Part shown: piece after piece, positions 19,022-28,159 of the stretch | Layout: every line of letters starts with the position of its first letter | Position numbering within the stretch: position 1 is the stretch's first letter | Assembly: GCF_900105125.1 (NCBI RefSeq) | Contig: NZ_LT629750.1 | Coordinates: forward strand, 62,001-126,000 | DNA length: 64,000 nucleotides | Reading direction: 5' to 3' | From: Bradyrhizobium canariense | Lineage (GTDB): Bacteria; Pseudomonadota; Alphaproteobacteria; Rhizobiales; Xanthobacteraceae | The notes under the pieces: generated by a model | What the model was told of the DNA's origin: nothing | The model's input: only the letters and a program-made list of their open reading frames with translations | Database searches by the model: none | Translations under genes and position numbers: made by a program

Positions 19022-20425
19022 TCAGGACGCCGCAGGCGGTTCGGCGATCGCCGAGACTAGCGATGCAGCGAAGGTGTCGAGCTGCTGCGGATGGTCGATG
19101 TAGAGCTCGCCGGGAAACGATTTGCGCCATGCCGTCTCGAAATAGGGGGCGGCCTTGGCCGGATCGAATCCTTGGGAATGCAGGGCCTCGCGCAGGCGCT
19201 GCGGGACATCCCTGAGGCGATCCACCGCGAAGACGAGCGGGCAGGAGCGATAGAAAGCGTCGCCCATGACGATCACGGGCTTGCCGAGCAGCACCGCTTC
19301 GGCGCCGGACTTGCTGTTGACGGACACGACGGCGTCGGCACGGCCAAGCACCGCGTAATTGTTGGTCTGCGGCGGCAACAGGATAAAATTGTCGAATCGC
19401 CGGGCCAGTTCGAACAGGCGGCCGGCGGGGATCGCGCCGATCTGCGCCGGGTGCTCTTTCACGACGAGGGCATGGGTATCGGGAATCGTGCGCAGCAGGA
19501 AATCGATGGTCGCGACCTGATCGAGATATTCCGGCGAACGCAGCGTCAGCGCCATGTCGGCCGGCACATGGAGCGGGTAGTAAACGAACGGCGTCTCCGG
19601 CATCGGACGATACAGCTTGCGAAGCCGCGTTGCGCCAACCGCCATCGCCGCGTGCGCCCGCGCGTGCCGCAGATTATGTCCAAACTCCTGGTGCTTGCCC
19701 AGTGCAAACTGGTCCCAGAGTTTTTCGACCAGGCGGCGGGCATTGCGGGCGTTGGCGATCTTGTTGAACGCCGCGGAATATTGATGCCGGTCCTTCTGGG
19801 GGATCACGATCGCGCGCTGCTTGAGCGTCTGGTCGAGATAATTGCGCACATCGGCAGAGATCGCGTCAGCCGGGATTCCCATCGTATCAGGCGCGGTAAA
19901 GCTATCGGGCGTGTAATAAAGCCGGCCGCGAAAGAACGACGGTTCGATGAACCAGTTGCGGATGCCGCGCTTCTTCGCCGCATAGAAGCATGCAATGACC
20001 GAGAGAAAGCCGCCAAGCTCCTGAACCACGATTGCGCGCTGTCCGCGCGCGGCGAGTTGATCGAGGACCAGCTCCATGGCGTTACTGTAGATCATGAACC
20101 GCCTGCGCAGGGCGGCGGTGCTGCGGATTCCAAACGTCACACGCTCGTGGCTGAACAGGAAGTTCGTTCCATCGAGATCATAATCGATGACGCGCGCCGC
20201 GAAGGCACCCTGATCCTCGACCGGCGCGCTGCCCTGCAAGCCCGTTCGATACATGTTGACGACGGGAACGCCTTGCTCTGTCGCCATCTCCGCGCTGCGG
20301 TCGTCGAAGGCGAGTAGCTGGACTTCGCGTCCGGCGTCGCGCAGCCGCTGCGCCACCGGAATCCAGAACCGTGTCTGGTATTCCGCGAGCGTGGTGATCA
20401 GGATGATTTCGGGCGAGGTGGTCAT
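19022..20425 (-). CDS. capsule polysaccharide biosynthesis-type protein (KpsS/LipB-like)
   Basis: A 467-residue soluble protein. VYYPLHVPADMALTLRSPEY near residue 300 and ALVVKEHPAQIG near 345 are the conserved core of the capsule_synth family, which includes the beta-Kdo transferases KpsC/KpsS and related capsule enzymes; SVNSKSGAEAVLLGKPVIV near 400 is the GT-B donor-site element. ATG 20425 overlaps the stop of the upstream gene as ATGA, which decides the start over one 20 codons earlier. Likely role: transfer of a sugar (possibly a 2-keto acid sugar) during capsule or O-chain assembly; acceptor unknown. Confidence 0.72.
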   Translation of the reverse strand: MTTSPEIILITTLAEYQTRFWIPVAQRLRDAGREVQLLAFDDRSAEMATEQGVPVVNMYRTGLQGSAPVEDQGAFAARVIDYDLDGTNFLFSHERVTFGIRSTAALRRRFMIYSNAMELVLDQLAARGQRAIVVQELGGFLSVIACFYAAKKRGIRNWFIEPSFFRGRLYYTPDSFTAPDTMGIPADAISADVRNYLDQTLKQRAIVIPQKDRHQYSAAFNKIANARNARRLVEKLWDQFALGKHQEFGHNLRHARAHAAMAVGATRLRKLYRPMPETPFVYYPLHVPADMALTLRSPEYLDQVATIDFLLRTIPDTHALVVKEHPAQIGAIPAGRLFELARRFDNFILLPPQTNNYAVLGRADAVVSVNSKSGAEAVLLGKPVIVMGDAFYRSCPLVFAVDRLRDVPQRLREALHSQGFDPAKAAPYFETAWRKSFPGELYIDHPQQLDTFAASLVSAIAEPPAAS

Positions 20426-21819
20426 GTGCGAATGGGACGTTGTTCTACGACAATACTGGCCAGGGGCAATCCAGTCTTGACGCATCGCGCGCGCGTCGCG
20501 GTAAAAAGTGACGGGTCGCGGTTGTCATGAATGGCGATCCGCTCCAGCAGCGTCCCGACATCGGCGGGTTCAATTCGCTTGTCGCGTCGCGCGGGGCTGA
20601 ACCAGGTGCGCAGTTTTTCGGTCGCGGCTGATCCGAACAGCAGGCTGGCGGCGCCCTTGGCGATTTGTCCGCGACTAGGGTTCGGCCGCGTGCCCCTGAG
20701 TGCGCTGGACAACGAGACAAACGGCTGGCGACGATCTTTCGCGCTGACAAGAATATCGGCGACCCGTTCGGCGGCCAGACCGTCATTGCGATAAAAGAAC
20801 GCGTCGATATCAGCGGCATGAACACCCGCAAAATCGAATTTACCGGTTTCTTCATCGAGATGATCGATCGTGGCCAACAGTTCGTCGAACGATGCGACGG
20901 CGCGGCTGACGCGCGCGGGCAGCAGGGCATGTCCGGCCGTCGCCGGCGTATTAAGATATTCCAATTGAATCGGCAGTTTTTCGAGCAGCACGGCTTCGAC
21001 CGCCGTACCGCAGTTGAGGTGGATGACCGCTGCGGCATTCTGGATCATGTCGAGGACGCTTCCCGTTCCGTCCACCACGACATTGGAATGCCGGGCGAGC
21101 GCGGTGCGATAGACCTCTTCGCTCTCGAAAGGGTGCGGGCGCAGCAGGATGGCGCGATCCGGCCGCGCTTCCGCGAGCCGACCGATCTCGATGAGATAAT
21201 TGGCAAAGACCTGCTTCAAATCGGGAAGGAAGCGGTCGATATAGGCTGCGTCCCATCCGGCCCGGATCATGGCTTCGCGCTCGGCACCGGGCTTGCTGGA
21301 AAAGCGGGAATTCACCAGCGGGAAATTGGCATTGACCAGCAGATAGCCACGCCGTTCGCCATCGAGCAGTTTTCGCCAGCGGGGGGCCGCGAAATCGAAG
21401 CGAGGACAGCCCGTGAGGTGAAGCTGATCCGGCTTCATGGTCTGGTTGTCGTTGAACGCTTCATGCAGCCGCCCGCCCCAGAAAAAATAACCCGACAGGA
21501 CGTCGGCGTAACCGCTGTTCTTGATATAGGCGGCCATGGCCGGCGGCGAGTTGCCGCCTTTTTCCGCGAGCACGCCGCCCTCGGTGTCGAGCACATGGAG
21601 CGTGAGTCCGGCCTCGGCAAAGCTCCGCATCAGGCCGAGATTGGCCGCGCGCGCGTAATTGACGACCAGCGTATCAAGTCCAAGGCGCGGTACGTCAACG
21701 CCCTGCTCGTACATCGGGATGATCGCAACCGATGCCCCGCGCGAGGCGAGTTGATAGGCGGCCAAAACACTTCCCGCCAAGTCACGCTTGGGGTGATCCA
21801 CCACCCATCCGATACGCAC
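20422..21819 (-). CDS. surface carbohydrate biosynthesis protein, GT-B-like
   Basis: A 465-residue soluble protein. It opens with IGWVVDHPKRDLAGSVLAAYQLASRG, and has HLTGCPRFDFAAPRW, ILLRPHPFESEEVY and VIHLNCGTAVEAVLLEKLPIQLEY, the last resembling the donor site of CDP-glycerol/capsule-type GT-B proteins. I recognise it as the group usually named surface carbohydrate biosynthesis protein, often found with nonulosonic-acid genes; no biochemical function is established to my knowledge. It is translationally coupled (ATGA) to the capsule-type gene that follows, so the two probably act on the same intermediate. Confidence 0.7.
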   Translation of the reverse strand: MRIGWVVDHPKRDLAGSVLAAYQLASRGASVAIIPMYEQGVDVPRLGLDTLVVNYARAANLGLMRSFAEAGLTLHVLDTEGGVLAEKGGNSPPAMAAYIKNSGYADVLSGYFFWGGRLHEAFNDNQTMKPDQLHLTGCPRFDFAAPRWRKLLDGERRGYLLVNANFPLVNSRFSSKPGAEREAMIRAGWDAAYIDRFLPDLKQVFANYLIEIGRLAEARPDRAILLRPHPFESEEVYRTALARHSNVVVDGTGSVLDMIQNAAAVIHLNCGTAVEAVLLEKLPIQLEYLNTPATAGHALLPARVSRAVASFDELLATIDHLDEETGKFDFAGVHAADIDAFFYRNDGLAAERVADILVSAKDRRQPFVSLSSALRGTRPNPSRGQIAKGAASLLFGSAATEKLRTWFSPARRDKRIEPADVGTLLERIAIHDNRDPSLFTATRARCVKTGLPLASIVVEQRPIRT

Positions 21820-21846
21820 GATTATCAGCTCCCCGGGGAATCCGGA

Positions 21847-22779
21847 TCAGAGGCGCATCACCGCGCGGTCGACTTCGCTCAGGGAACCAGCGGCCCGGAA
21901 ACGGGCGGGCGGCTCGGGATACATGCGCGGGGGTTGAATATAGGTTGCGGTGTAGAGCAGGCGGGTCCTGTCCGACAAAATGCGGCTGCCCATATGCAGA
22001 CAGCGGGCGGTGTTGACGATGAATGAGGACAGGCGAGGCGCAATAATCTCCTTGACCGCGGAGCGATCCACTTTCGAGAAAACCTTGTCGTCGCTCATGT
22101 GGCTCTTGAGCGTATTGCGGAACGATTTCGACGACGGCGCCGGGATGAATGTCAACGGGCCGTCCTTGTTGTCGCGGACGTCGGTGAGATAGATGAAAAG
22201 CTTGCAGACCCGCTTGTCGTCATGGTCGAGATGCCAAAGCTGCGAATAGCTCAGCGGCTTGTTCTCGGTGGGTCGCGACAATGTCAGCAGAACGTCCGAT
22301 AGTTGCGGAAGCTCATGCATGAAATCGCCCATGATGCGGAGAACGCTGGGCTGCAGCGCGTAGCGCACGAACGGGTGATCGGTGGCGAACGCGCCGTTGA
22401 CCAGATCCTCGTCGAGCAGGCTGACCCAGAACGACTTGTGGCCGAGCTGCTGCTTTCCGGCGAGTTCATCAAGCCGGCTGACCTTGTTGTCAGCGACGCC
22501 GGCGACCGCTTCGGCGAGGTTTCGATCGACGATCGAGGTCACGTCGACATAGCCATCTTCACTGAGCTTGCGGCTGGCCTCGCTCCATTCCGGCGTGACC
22601 GGAAGCGTGTTGAGCATTTCGATCCGCTTGGCGCGGGCGCCCAGCTGCATGCCGGTGAGCGCGGTTTTCGTCACCCAGCCGAGATCGGTCCGGTTCACGT
22701 GCCAGAGCAGGCGGCGGAACTGACTGATCTTCTGTTTCTTCGGCGCTGGTACCGCGGAGGCAGCGTTGACCATGGTCAT
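21847..22779 (-). CDS. 2-oxoglutarate/Fe(II) dioxygenase-like protein, phytanoyl-CoA hydroxylase family
   Basis: A 310-residue protein with the His-x-Asp...His iron triad of phytanoyl-CoA dioxygenase-like enzymes: LWHLDHDDKRVCKLFIYLTDV at about 195-215 supplies His-x-Asp and NTARCLHMGSR near 265 the distal His; a downstream Arg in SDRTRLLY could hold 2-oxoglutarate. The same WHLD-x-D...KL-x-(I/V)YL-x-DV pattern occurs in the gene at 34720-35613, so they are likely paralogues. It is 27 bases upstream of the surface carbohydrate gene in the same direction. Substrate unknown: hydroxylation of a sugar, lipid carrier or small acyl group are all possible. Confidence 0.7.
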   Translation of the reverse strand: MTMVNAASAVPAPKKQKISQFRRLLWHVNRTDLGWVTKTALTGMQLGARAKRIEMLNTLPVTPEWSEASRKLSEDGYVDVTSIVDRNLAEAVAGVADNKVSRLDELAGKQQLGHKSFWVSLLDEDLVNGAFATDHPFVRYALQPSVLRIMGDFMHELPQLSDVLLTLSRPTENKPLSYSQLWHLDHDDKRVCKLFIYLTDVRDNKDGPLTFIPAPSSKSFRNTLKSHMSDDKVFSKVDRSAVKEIIAPRLSSFIVNTARCLHMGSRILSDRTRLLYTATYIQPPRMYPEPPARFRAAGSLSEVDRAVMRL

Positions 22780-22899
22780 GTTGGCTCACTTGAATAAACA
22801 GGGGCAGTTTTTTGAACACCCGCAAAGTGCCACTGCGTCGGTATTAAGGTAGTTCCCGAACCCGCTTGTCTTATACCCTGCGAAGCGGCTTTTCTAGTT

Positions 22900-24435
22900 T
22901 TAAAGTATTGCCGGCGAGGCATCCGGTCGCCCGAGGAAAGAGCGCCCGAAATCAAGAAACAGGCTGCGTTCCTTGCGATCGAGCACAAGAAAATACTGCG
23001 CGATCCACGCGGCCGCACTGTAAGCGCACATGAGGATCGCGATCATTACGATTCCTGGATAAGCTCTAAAATGCAGGAAGGCAGCCAGCATGACGGCTCC
23101 CACCGCCAGGATCGCCAGATGGGTGCAGACCGCAACAAGGAACTTTTTCGGGGCGATCTGCAATTCCTTGACGAATATCGACAACTGCCACGGCAAGGTC
23201 GCAACGGTTCCGATCGCTTGACCGAGAATGTAGGCGCGTTCCCCTAACCACTGTGCCGTCGCGAATGTAACGACCGCCCAGATGGCGAGCTGAATGCTCA
23301 TCAGCCAGTTCAACCGTGACTGCACCTTGGTGCGCGTCATGAACAGCGTGTTGCCGAAGATCACATATTGGGCGGACATGGCGACCACGAACATCACGCC
23401 CATCCAGTGGGCATAAGGGGTGATCTGTGGACCGATCCAGATTTGCATGATGGCGGGTGACAAGACGGCAGCCGCGACCATGGGAGGAACCGTCACCATC
23501 GGCAACAAGGCGATACCTGCCTCGCCAAAGCGGTTGAACTGCTTGACATTGGCGCGCTGATCCAGCCGGCTGACGACCGGCAGGAGCGCGGACGTCAGCA
23601 AGCTTGCAACCACTTTGACCAGGCGAGGAATGCGGACCAGCGTGTCGTAGATGCCGACGCTTTGCGGTCCGAGATAGATACCGATCAGGAACGGCTGAAT
23701 CGGCGCGATGATGCCTCCGATCAGTTTTCCCTGCATGACAAGAAGGCAGCGGGTCAGCACGTCCTTCCTGACATCGCGGCTCGGCATCGACAATGTCGTG
23801 CGGTATCGTTGGAAAGCTGCCGTGGCGGAGCCGAGCAGAATAAGCGCACGCAGAACATTGCTGCCGAGAAAGCAGTAGGCGACCACCTCATAGGGGTAAC
23901 CGGCATTAGCCACGTAAATCGTGGCGGCGACGTAGAGTGCCGTGGTGAAAAACTCGGCCACACGCAAGAGACCGTAGCGTTCGAAGCCCTTGACGACGCC
24001 TTCCCAAACCAGAGCCGGGAACAGCAGGAGATTTGCAGCGGTGGTGTAACGGAGAATGTCTGTAAAGCTGGCGACGTGCGCCGGTTCGATTTTGAACTGC
24101 GCGACCATGAGCGGAATCATAAACCAGCTCAGCGCGCTCAACGTGCCGGCCAGAAGCACCGAGACAATCGTCAACAGCAGAAGCTGGCTGCCGCCGATGG
24201 CCCAATTGCGATGTTCGCGCGCGCGAGCGACCACCTGGGTTGTCACCTCGGGCAAGCCGAAGTCGATAATGCCGAGTAGCCCGCTGGGCAGCAACAAGCG
24301 TGCAAGGACGATGAGACCGAATTCGGTAACGCCCCAGGTCCGGATGATAATGGGAATAACGACGACGCCCAGCACGGCGACGGCGCCGAACACGATCGCG
24401 GAGATGACGGTATTTTGGACCAGGCGCTTCAGCAT
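22900..24435 (-). CDS. polysaccharide flippase (Wzx-like, MOP superfamily)
   Basis: A 511-residue protein with about 12-14 membrane helices. The N-terminus VQNTVISAIVFGAVAVLGVVVIPIIIRTWGVTEFGLIVLARLL is typical of Wzx/RfbX flippases, with conserved FGLPEVTTQVVA and a central PFLIGIYLGPQSVGIYDTLVRIPRLV. It would move an undecaprenyl-linked repeat unit across the inner membrane. It is last in a run that starts at ptmE (27928) and lies 10 bases after the SDR, tying it to the legionaminate-type genes. Composition is more A/T-rich than its upstream neighbours. Confidence 0.85.
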   Translation of the reverse strand: MLKRLVQNTVISAIVFGAVAVLGVVVIPIIIRTWGVTEFGLIVLARLLLPSGLLGIIDFGLPEVTTQVVARAREHRNWAIGGSQLLLLTIVSVLLAGTLSALSWFMIPLMVAQFKIEPAHVASFTDILRYTTAANLLLFPALVWEGVVKGFERYGLLRVAEFFTTALYVAATIYVANAGYPYEVVAYCFLGSNVLRALILLGSATAAFQRYRTTLSMPSRDVRKDVLTRCLLVMQGKLIGGIIAPIQPFLIGIYLGPQSVGIYDTLVRIPRLVKVVASLLTSALLPVVSRLDQRANVKQFNRFGEAGIALLPMVTVPPMVAAAVLSPAIMQIWIGPQITPYAHWMGVMFVVAMSAQYVIFGNTLFMTRTKVQSRLNWLMSIQLAIWAVVTFATAQWLGERAYILGQAIGTVATLPWQLSIFVKELQIAPKKFLVAVCTHLAILAVGAVMLAAFLHFRAYPGIVMIAILMCAYSAAAWIAQYFLVLDRKERSLFLDFGRSFLGRPDASPAIL

Positions 24436-24445
24436 CTTTCAGGGC

Positions 24446-25264
24446 TTACCATGCGCTCAGGCCGCCATCGACGGCGATATTCTGGCCGGTTACATAAGAT
24501 GCCGCATCCGACACCAGGAACAGGACCGCTCCCACCATCTCATCGGCGCGCGCCATCCTGCCGAGCGGAACGCGGGCGCCATAGCGCTGCTTGAACGTAT
24601 CGTTCTGTCCGCTCTCGACGCCGCCCGGCGTGAGCGTGTTGACCCGCACGCCCTGCGCGCCCCAGTAGGCGGCGAGGTGTTTTGTCAGGCCAATAACGCC
24701 TGCCTTGGAGGCGGTATAGACTGCGGGCGTGTTGATCGCGCGCCCCAGATATTCGGAACCTTCGTAAATGCGCTGATCCGGCGCCATCAGGCCGTAAATC
24801 GATGCGGTCTGAACGATGCTGCCATAGCCGCGCCCGGCCATCAGGGTTCCGAAAACCTGGGCCACGTTGAACATGCCGTCGAGATTGACGGCCATGATTT
24901 CCCGCCAGGTTTCCAGTGAGAACGTTGCGACCGGCGCGAAGAAGGCATCGACGTCGCGGGTCTTGCTGGCGGCGTTATTGAGCAGGATCGAAACCGGCCC
25001 GAGGTCGGCTTCGATCGCATCGGCGACGCGGCGGACGGCTTCGGGCTGCGTGATGTCGCAGGCATAGCCTTTCGCGCGGGTGGAATGGCGCGCGGATATC
25101 TCGGATGCGGCGCTTTGGACCGCTTGCTCGTCGAGATCGAGGAGGGCGACATTGGCGCCAAATTCAGCCAGACCTTCGGCGAAGCGGCGTCCCAGAATTC
25201 CGCATCCGCCGGTGATAACGGCGGTGCGCCCACTGAGATCGAACAGATCCTTGAATCCCGTCAT
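24446..25264 (-). CDS. ptmA: short-chain dehydrogenase/reductase, PtmA-like
   Basis: A 272-residue classical SDR: cofactor loop TGGCGILGRRFAE, LNNAAS (about 92), catalytic Tyr-x3-Lys in VYTASKAGVIGLTK, and C-terminal YVTGQNIAVDGG. Its place after the CMP-sugar synthetase matches ptmA in the Campylobacter ptm locus, where it belongs to legionaminic-acid formation. The SDR at 41793-42632 shares APDQR(I/L)Y, GLTK-x-LA-x-YW and VTGQNI signatures and is a paralogue. Start overlaps the synthetase stop by 4 bases (ATGA). Exact reaction not established here. Confidence 0.82.
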   Translation of the reverse strand: MTGFKDLFDLSGRTAVITGGCGILGRRFAEGLAEFGANVALLDLDEQAVQSAASEISARHSTRAKGYACDITQPEAVRRVADAIEADLGPVSILLNNAASKTRDVDAFFAPVATFSLETWREIMAVNLDGMFNVAQVFGTLMAGRGYGSIVQTASIYGLMAPDQRIYEGSEYLGRAINTPAVYTASKAGVIGLTKHLAAYWGAQGVRVNTLTPGGVESGQNDTFKQRYGARVPLGRMARADEMVGAVLFLVSDAASYVTGQNIAVDGGLSAW

Positions 25265-25977
25265 GGTTTGATCTCCGTGGATTCCAGCCGCTTACGGAGC
25301 AGCAGTTCCACCAGCATAAAGTCGAGGTTGGAGTCGATGTCGGCGGAGCGCTCTTCCGGCATCTCGAACAGTCGTGTGTCCGGATAGAACACGGCCGGAT
25401 TTTCAAGAAACGCGGCGACGCGCCAGGCGTAGATCGATGCGTTCATGTCGAAGCAACGCGGTGCATCCTGACGGCGCATGATCGGAGGATCCGCCACCTT
25501 GGACAGGCCGACCGTGCCGTCTGCGCGCGCCTCGACGAGATTGAAATAGGGCGATCGGTGCGCGGGCGCGCCGGTGATGACATTGCGCGCGCCGGATTGC
25601 TGGAGGAGTTCGACCACGCCCGTGATGTCGGACGGCAGCCGCAGCGGTGACGTCACGTCGAGATCGACGAAGATATCGGGCGTGGTTCCGGTGCGGGCCA
25701 TTGCCTGCTCAAGACAGTGACGTATCGCGGGAAGTTTTGGCGCTGTATCGGTCGCCATCGCGTCGGGTCGCTTGACCGCGATATCGGCGCCTGCCTTTAG
25801 GGCGGTCTCCAGCAGCAGATCGGAATCGCTGCTGAATGCGATCGCCTCAAACAAACCGGTCTGCCGCGCCTGCTCGATGGTCCACGCCAGAAGCGGCTTG
25901 CCGAGCAGATCGCGGCTGTTCTTGCCGACCACTCCCTTGGAGCCGCCGCGCGCGCATATCGTGCAAAGCAAGGTCAT
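25261..25977 (-). CDS. legF: CMP-nonulosonate synthetase (acylneuraminate cytidylyltransferase family), candidate CMP-legionaminate synthase
   Basis: A 238-residue cytidylyltransferase that activates a nonulosonic acid with CTP. The P-loop-like CTP site TICARGGSKGVVGKNSRDLLGKPL is at the N-terminus, with AFSSDSDLLLE, DVTSPLRLPSDI and the C-terminal ADIDSNLDF metal-binding Asp pattern. The start at 25977 overlaps the upstream stop as ATGA, preferred over the ATG 12 bases earlier. The cassette around it points to legionaminic acid; specificity between Neu5Ac, legionaminate and related sugars cannot be read from the motif. Confidence 0.85.
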   Translation of the reverse strand: MTLLCTICARGGSKGVVGKNSRDLLGKPLLAWTIEQARQTGLFEAIAFSSDSDLLLETALKAGADIAVKRPDAMATDTAPKLPAIRHCLEQAMARTGTTPDIFVDLDVTSPLRLPSDITGVVELLQQSGARNVITGAPAHRSPYFNLVEARADGTVGLSKVADPPIMRRQDAPRCFDMNASIYAWRVAAFLENPAVFYPDTRLFEMPEERSADIDSNLDFMLVELLLRKRLESTEIKP

Positions 25978-26882
25978 GCCGATATCCATGTCCGCGAATG
26001 CAGGGCGCGTTCGCTGGCGTCAATCAGGCCCATGACGGCGAGCCCTTCCGGCAAGGAGCAGATCGGGTCCAGACTCTTGATCGCGGCAAGATGCATCGCC
26101 TTGTAGCTCTGGTCACGCTCGCTCGGATATTCATGAACCTCGCCATTGATGGTGAGCCGTCCACTTGCAACGTCGGCCTCGATGGTATCGTCCTCCAGGT
26201 TGATCCGGATCTTGCGGATTCCCGGCCGATCCAGATAGTCCATGTGCACTTGCACCGCCTGCGATCCATGCATCTCCAGCAGGAGACTGATGTGATCGTC
26301 CACCTCGAGCTGCCGGGCTCCGGACGAGCCGCCGAGCGCGGCCACGCGCTGCCAGGGGCCGAACAGCCATAGCAGATAATCCAGTTCGTGGCTGAGATCC
26401 CGCAGGACGCCGCCACCGGCCGCCGTGGTTGCCGACGCCGTCGTGCGATGGTCGCGTCCCGGCCGCCAGTCCCTGATGTCCTGGCCGACATAGGCCGAAA
26501 CCGTGATGGCCCGTCGTCCGCGTATCCGCTCGGCGAGTGCCGTCATCACCGGATGGAAACGCAGATTGTAGCCGATGACGAGGCTGGCAAACGGATAATC
26601 GGCGATCGGCCCGGCACGTGCAAAAAGCGGCTTCTCCACCAGAACCGATCCGCGAAAACCGGCGTCGGCGAGTTCGCGAAGCGATGTGGCGTGACCGGCG
26701 GTTTCGGTCGCGATCACGACATATGCCGGACGGGCACCAGCGATGGCGCTGGCGATCGAAGTGTAGTCGCCGCCGCCGCGACGGCTGACCGTCGTAACAC
26801 CGCATCCAAGCTGTTGCAGGACGCGCGCATGCCGTTGCCCGATCGAACCGAGACCAACGACGACAGCATCCGGCAATGTCAC
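25974..26882 (-). CDS. Gfo/Idh/MocA family oxidoreductase, PtmF-like position
   Basis: A 302-residue NAD(P)-dependent sugar oxidoreductase: Rossmann motif VVGLGSIGQRHARVLQQLG at the N-terminus, the family VEKPLFA motif (Glu-Lys-Pro) near residue 82, and GGGVLRDLSHELDYLLWLFG near 170 with the active-site Asp/His pair. It is coupled at both ends by 4-base overlaps to the ptmE-like gene and the CMP-sugar synthetase. A MviM-like oxidoreductase occupies this same place in the Campylobacter ptm locus as I recall it; its precise role there is not settled, so no reaction is asserted. Confidence 0.82.
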   Translation of the reverse strand: MTLPDAVVVGLGSIGQRHARVLQQLGCGVTTVSRRGGGDYTSIASAIAGARPAYVVIATETAGHATSLRELADAGFRGSVLVEKPLFARAGPIADYPFASLVIGYNLRFHPVMTALAERIRGRRAITVSAYVGQDIRDWRPGRDHRTTASATTAAGGGVLRDLSHELDYLLWLFGPWQRVAALGGSSGARQLEVDDHISLLLEMHGSQAVQVHMDYLDRPGIRKIRINLEDDTIEADVASGRLTINGEVHEYPSERDQSYKAMHLAAIKSLDPICSLPEGLAVMGLIDASERALHSRTWISA

Positions 26883-27928
26883 AGGAAGACCTCGTGAAAC
26901 TCCGCATGTGCCTGTTCGAAATCTTCCATCCGGCCGATATCAAGCCAGTATTCCCGGATCGGGTAGATCGCGACACGGCCCTTGTTGGCAACGATGCGCT
27001 CGAGCACCGTCGGCATATCGATCCGGGTACCGCGTTCGACGTGATCGAAGGCAGTACGCCCGACCACATAGATGCCGGCGCTCACGAACCAGGACTCGGT
27101 CGGTTTTTCCCTGATGGTCTGGAGATAGCCTTCGGATGCGGAGACGACGCCATAGGGAACGTGCACCTTGTGCTCACGCACCGCCATCGTGGCTTCTGCC
27201 GGTGTGCCGTTATGGAAGTCGAGCAGCGCGCCGTAATTGATGGTGGTGAGAATATCGCCATTGGTGACGACCATCGGCAAATCCGGTGTTGCCGGCAACA
27301 TCCCCAGCGCACCCGCCGTTCCCAGCCGTTCCGTTTCACGGACATACTGGATCGCGGCACCGAGCGCCGAGCCATCGCCGAAATGGTCCACGATCATCTC
27401 GGCCTTGTAGTTCACCGAGATGAAGATGTTCCTGAAGCCCTGTTGCACGACGTTGCGAACAATGGTCTCCAACAGCGGCCGCCCGCCGACACTGAGCATT
27501 GGCTTCGGCCGGTCTTGCGTCAACGCGCCGAGCCGTTCACCGAGCCCGCCGGCCATGATGAGAACGGGATTGGGATAGTTCGGTGTTTCGAGCAGCTCGT
27601 CGAATGTTTCAACTTCGACCAGCTGACCGCTTTCGTCGAGCAGCGGAAGTTGCTTGATGAACTTTTGCCGCATCAGATGCAGCCGCTCGTCACGCGACAG
27701 CGTTGCCGGCGCCGACACGGGCTTCGGATTCATCACGTCGGTTGCGAGTCCCGAGAGGGCAATTCCGCGCAGCAGGCCTCGCCGGATGTCACCGTCCGTT
27801 ACGATGCCGAGCAGGCGGCTTGAACCATCCAGCACCAACGCGACCTGAATGCTGCCGCTCTCGATCGCCGCAATCGCCTCGCCCACAGTCGCCTGCGTTC
27901 CAACGACGGCTTTGCGCCAGGATTTCAT
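26879..27928 (-). CDS. ptmE: CBS-domain sugar-1-phosphate nucleotidyltransferase, PtmE-like
   Basis: A 349-residue two-part protein. Residues 1-115 are a pair of CBS domains, with GIVTDGDIRRGLLRG at 41-55; residues 118-349 are a nucleotidyltransferase domain with MAGGLGERLGALTQDRPKPML and VTNGDILTTINY. Campylobacter PtmE has this architecture and makes GDP-glucosamine for the legionaminic acid route, so this enzyme probably activates glucosamine-1-phosphate; mannose-1-phosphate-type activity cannot be excluded. The CBS pair suggests control by an adenine or other nucleotide. It leads an operon (ptmE, oxidoreductase, legF, ptmA, flippase) behind a good promoter at 27982-28010. Confidence 0.83.
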   Translation of the reverse strand: MKSWRKAVVGTQATVGEAIAAIESGSIQVALVLDGSSRLLGIVTDGDIRRGLLRGIALSGLATDVMNPKPVSAPATLSRDERLHLMRQKFIKQLPLLDESGQLVEVETFDELLETPNYPNPVLIMAGGLGERLGALTQDRPKPMLSVGGRPLLETIVRNVVQQGFRNIFISVNYKAEMIVDHFGDGSALGAAIQYVRETERLGTAGALGMLPATPDLPMVVTNGDILTTINYGALLDFHNGTPAEATMAVREHKVHVPYGVVSASEGYLQTIREKPTESWFVSAGIYVVGRTAFDHVERGTRIDMPTVLERIVANKGRVAIYPIREYWLDIGRMEDFEQAHAEFHEVFL

Positions 27929-27981
27929 GGCTTTTGCCTCGTACTCGCCAGATATTAACGGCGCTCGACGGTTAATTCCGG

Positions 27982-28010
27982 TATATCGCGGCTGCGAACG
28001 GCGGCGTCAA
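27982..28010 (-). promoter_or_regulatory. sigma-70-type promoter for the ptmE operon
   Basis: On the minus strand TTGACG (28010-28005), a 17-base spacer and GATATA (27987-27982), placing transcription start about 45 bases before the ptmE ATG. Both hexamers and spacing are close to the alphaproteobacterial vegetative consensus. Found by eye in the divergent ptmE/neuD gap. Confidence 0.5.
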
Positions 28011-28076
28011 TCCCCAATGGGGGACCGCCCCCCGCCAACTTCGTTAACGCCGGTTTTGGCTTGGGATAAACGGTTT

Positions 28077-28105
28077 TTGACAACCTCCGGGGCCCTCGGC
28101 CCGAT
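28077..28105 (+). promoter_or_regulatory. possible promoter for the neuD-like gene
   Basis: A perfect TTGACA at 28077-28082 is followed after 17 bases by CCCGAT, a poor -10. It sits 55 bases before the acetyltransferase start in the divergent gap. Only the -35 is convincing, so an activator might be needed if it is real. Confidence 0.3.
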
Positions 28106-28159
28106 CGGTTTGAACGCCATCTGATTGGCGGTTAAACTGAGCTTTAGCAGGGAGCGCGG

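Noticed and set aside
19091..22026. Two long plus-strand open frames (408 and 453 residues) opposite the capsule-type and surface carbohydrate genes
   Set aside because: Arg/Gly/Asp-rich, low-complexity translations without any domain; they lie antisense to genes with clear motifs and are the usual GC-rich shadow frames.
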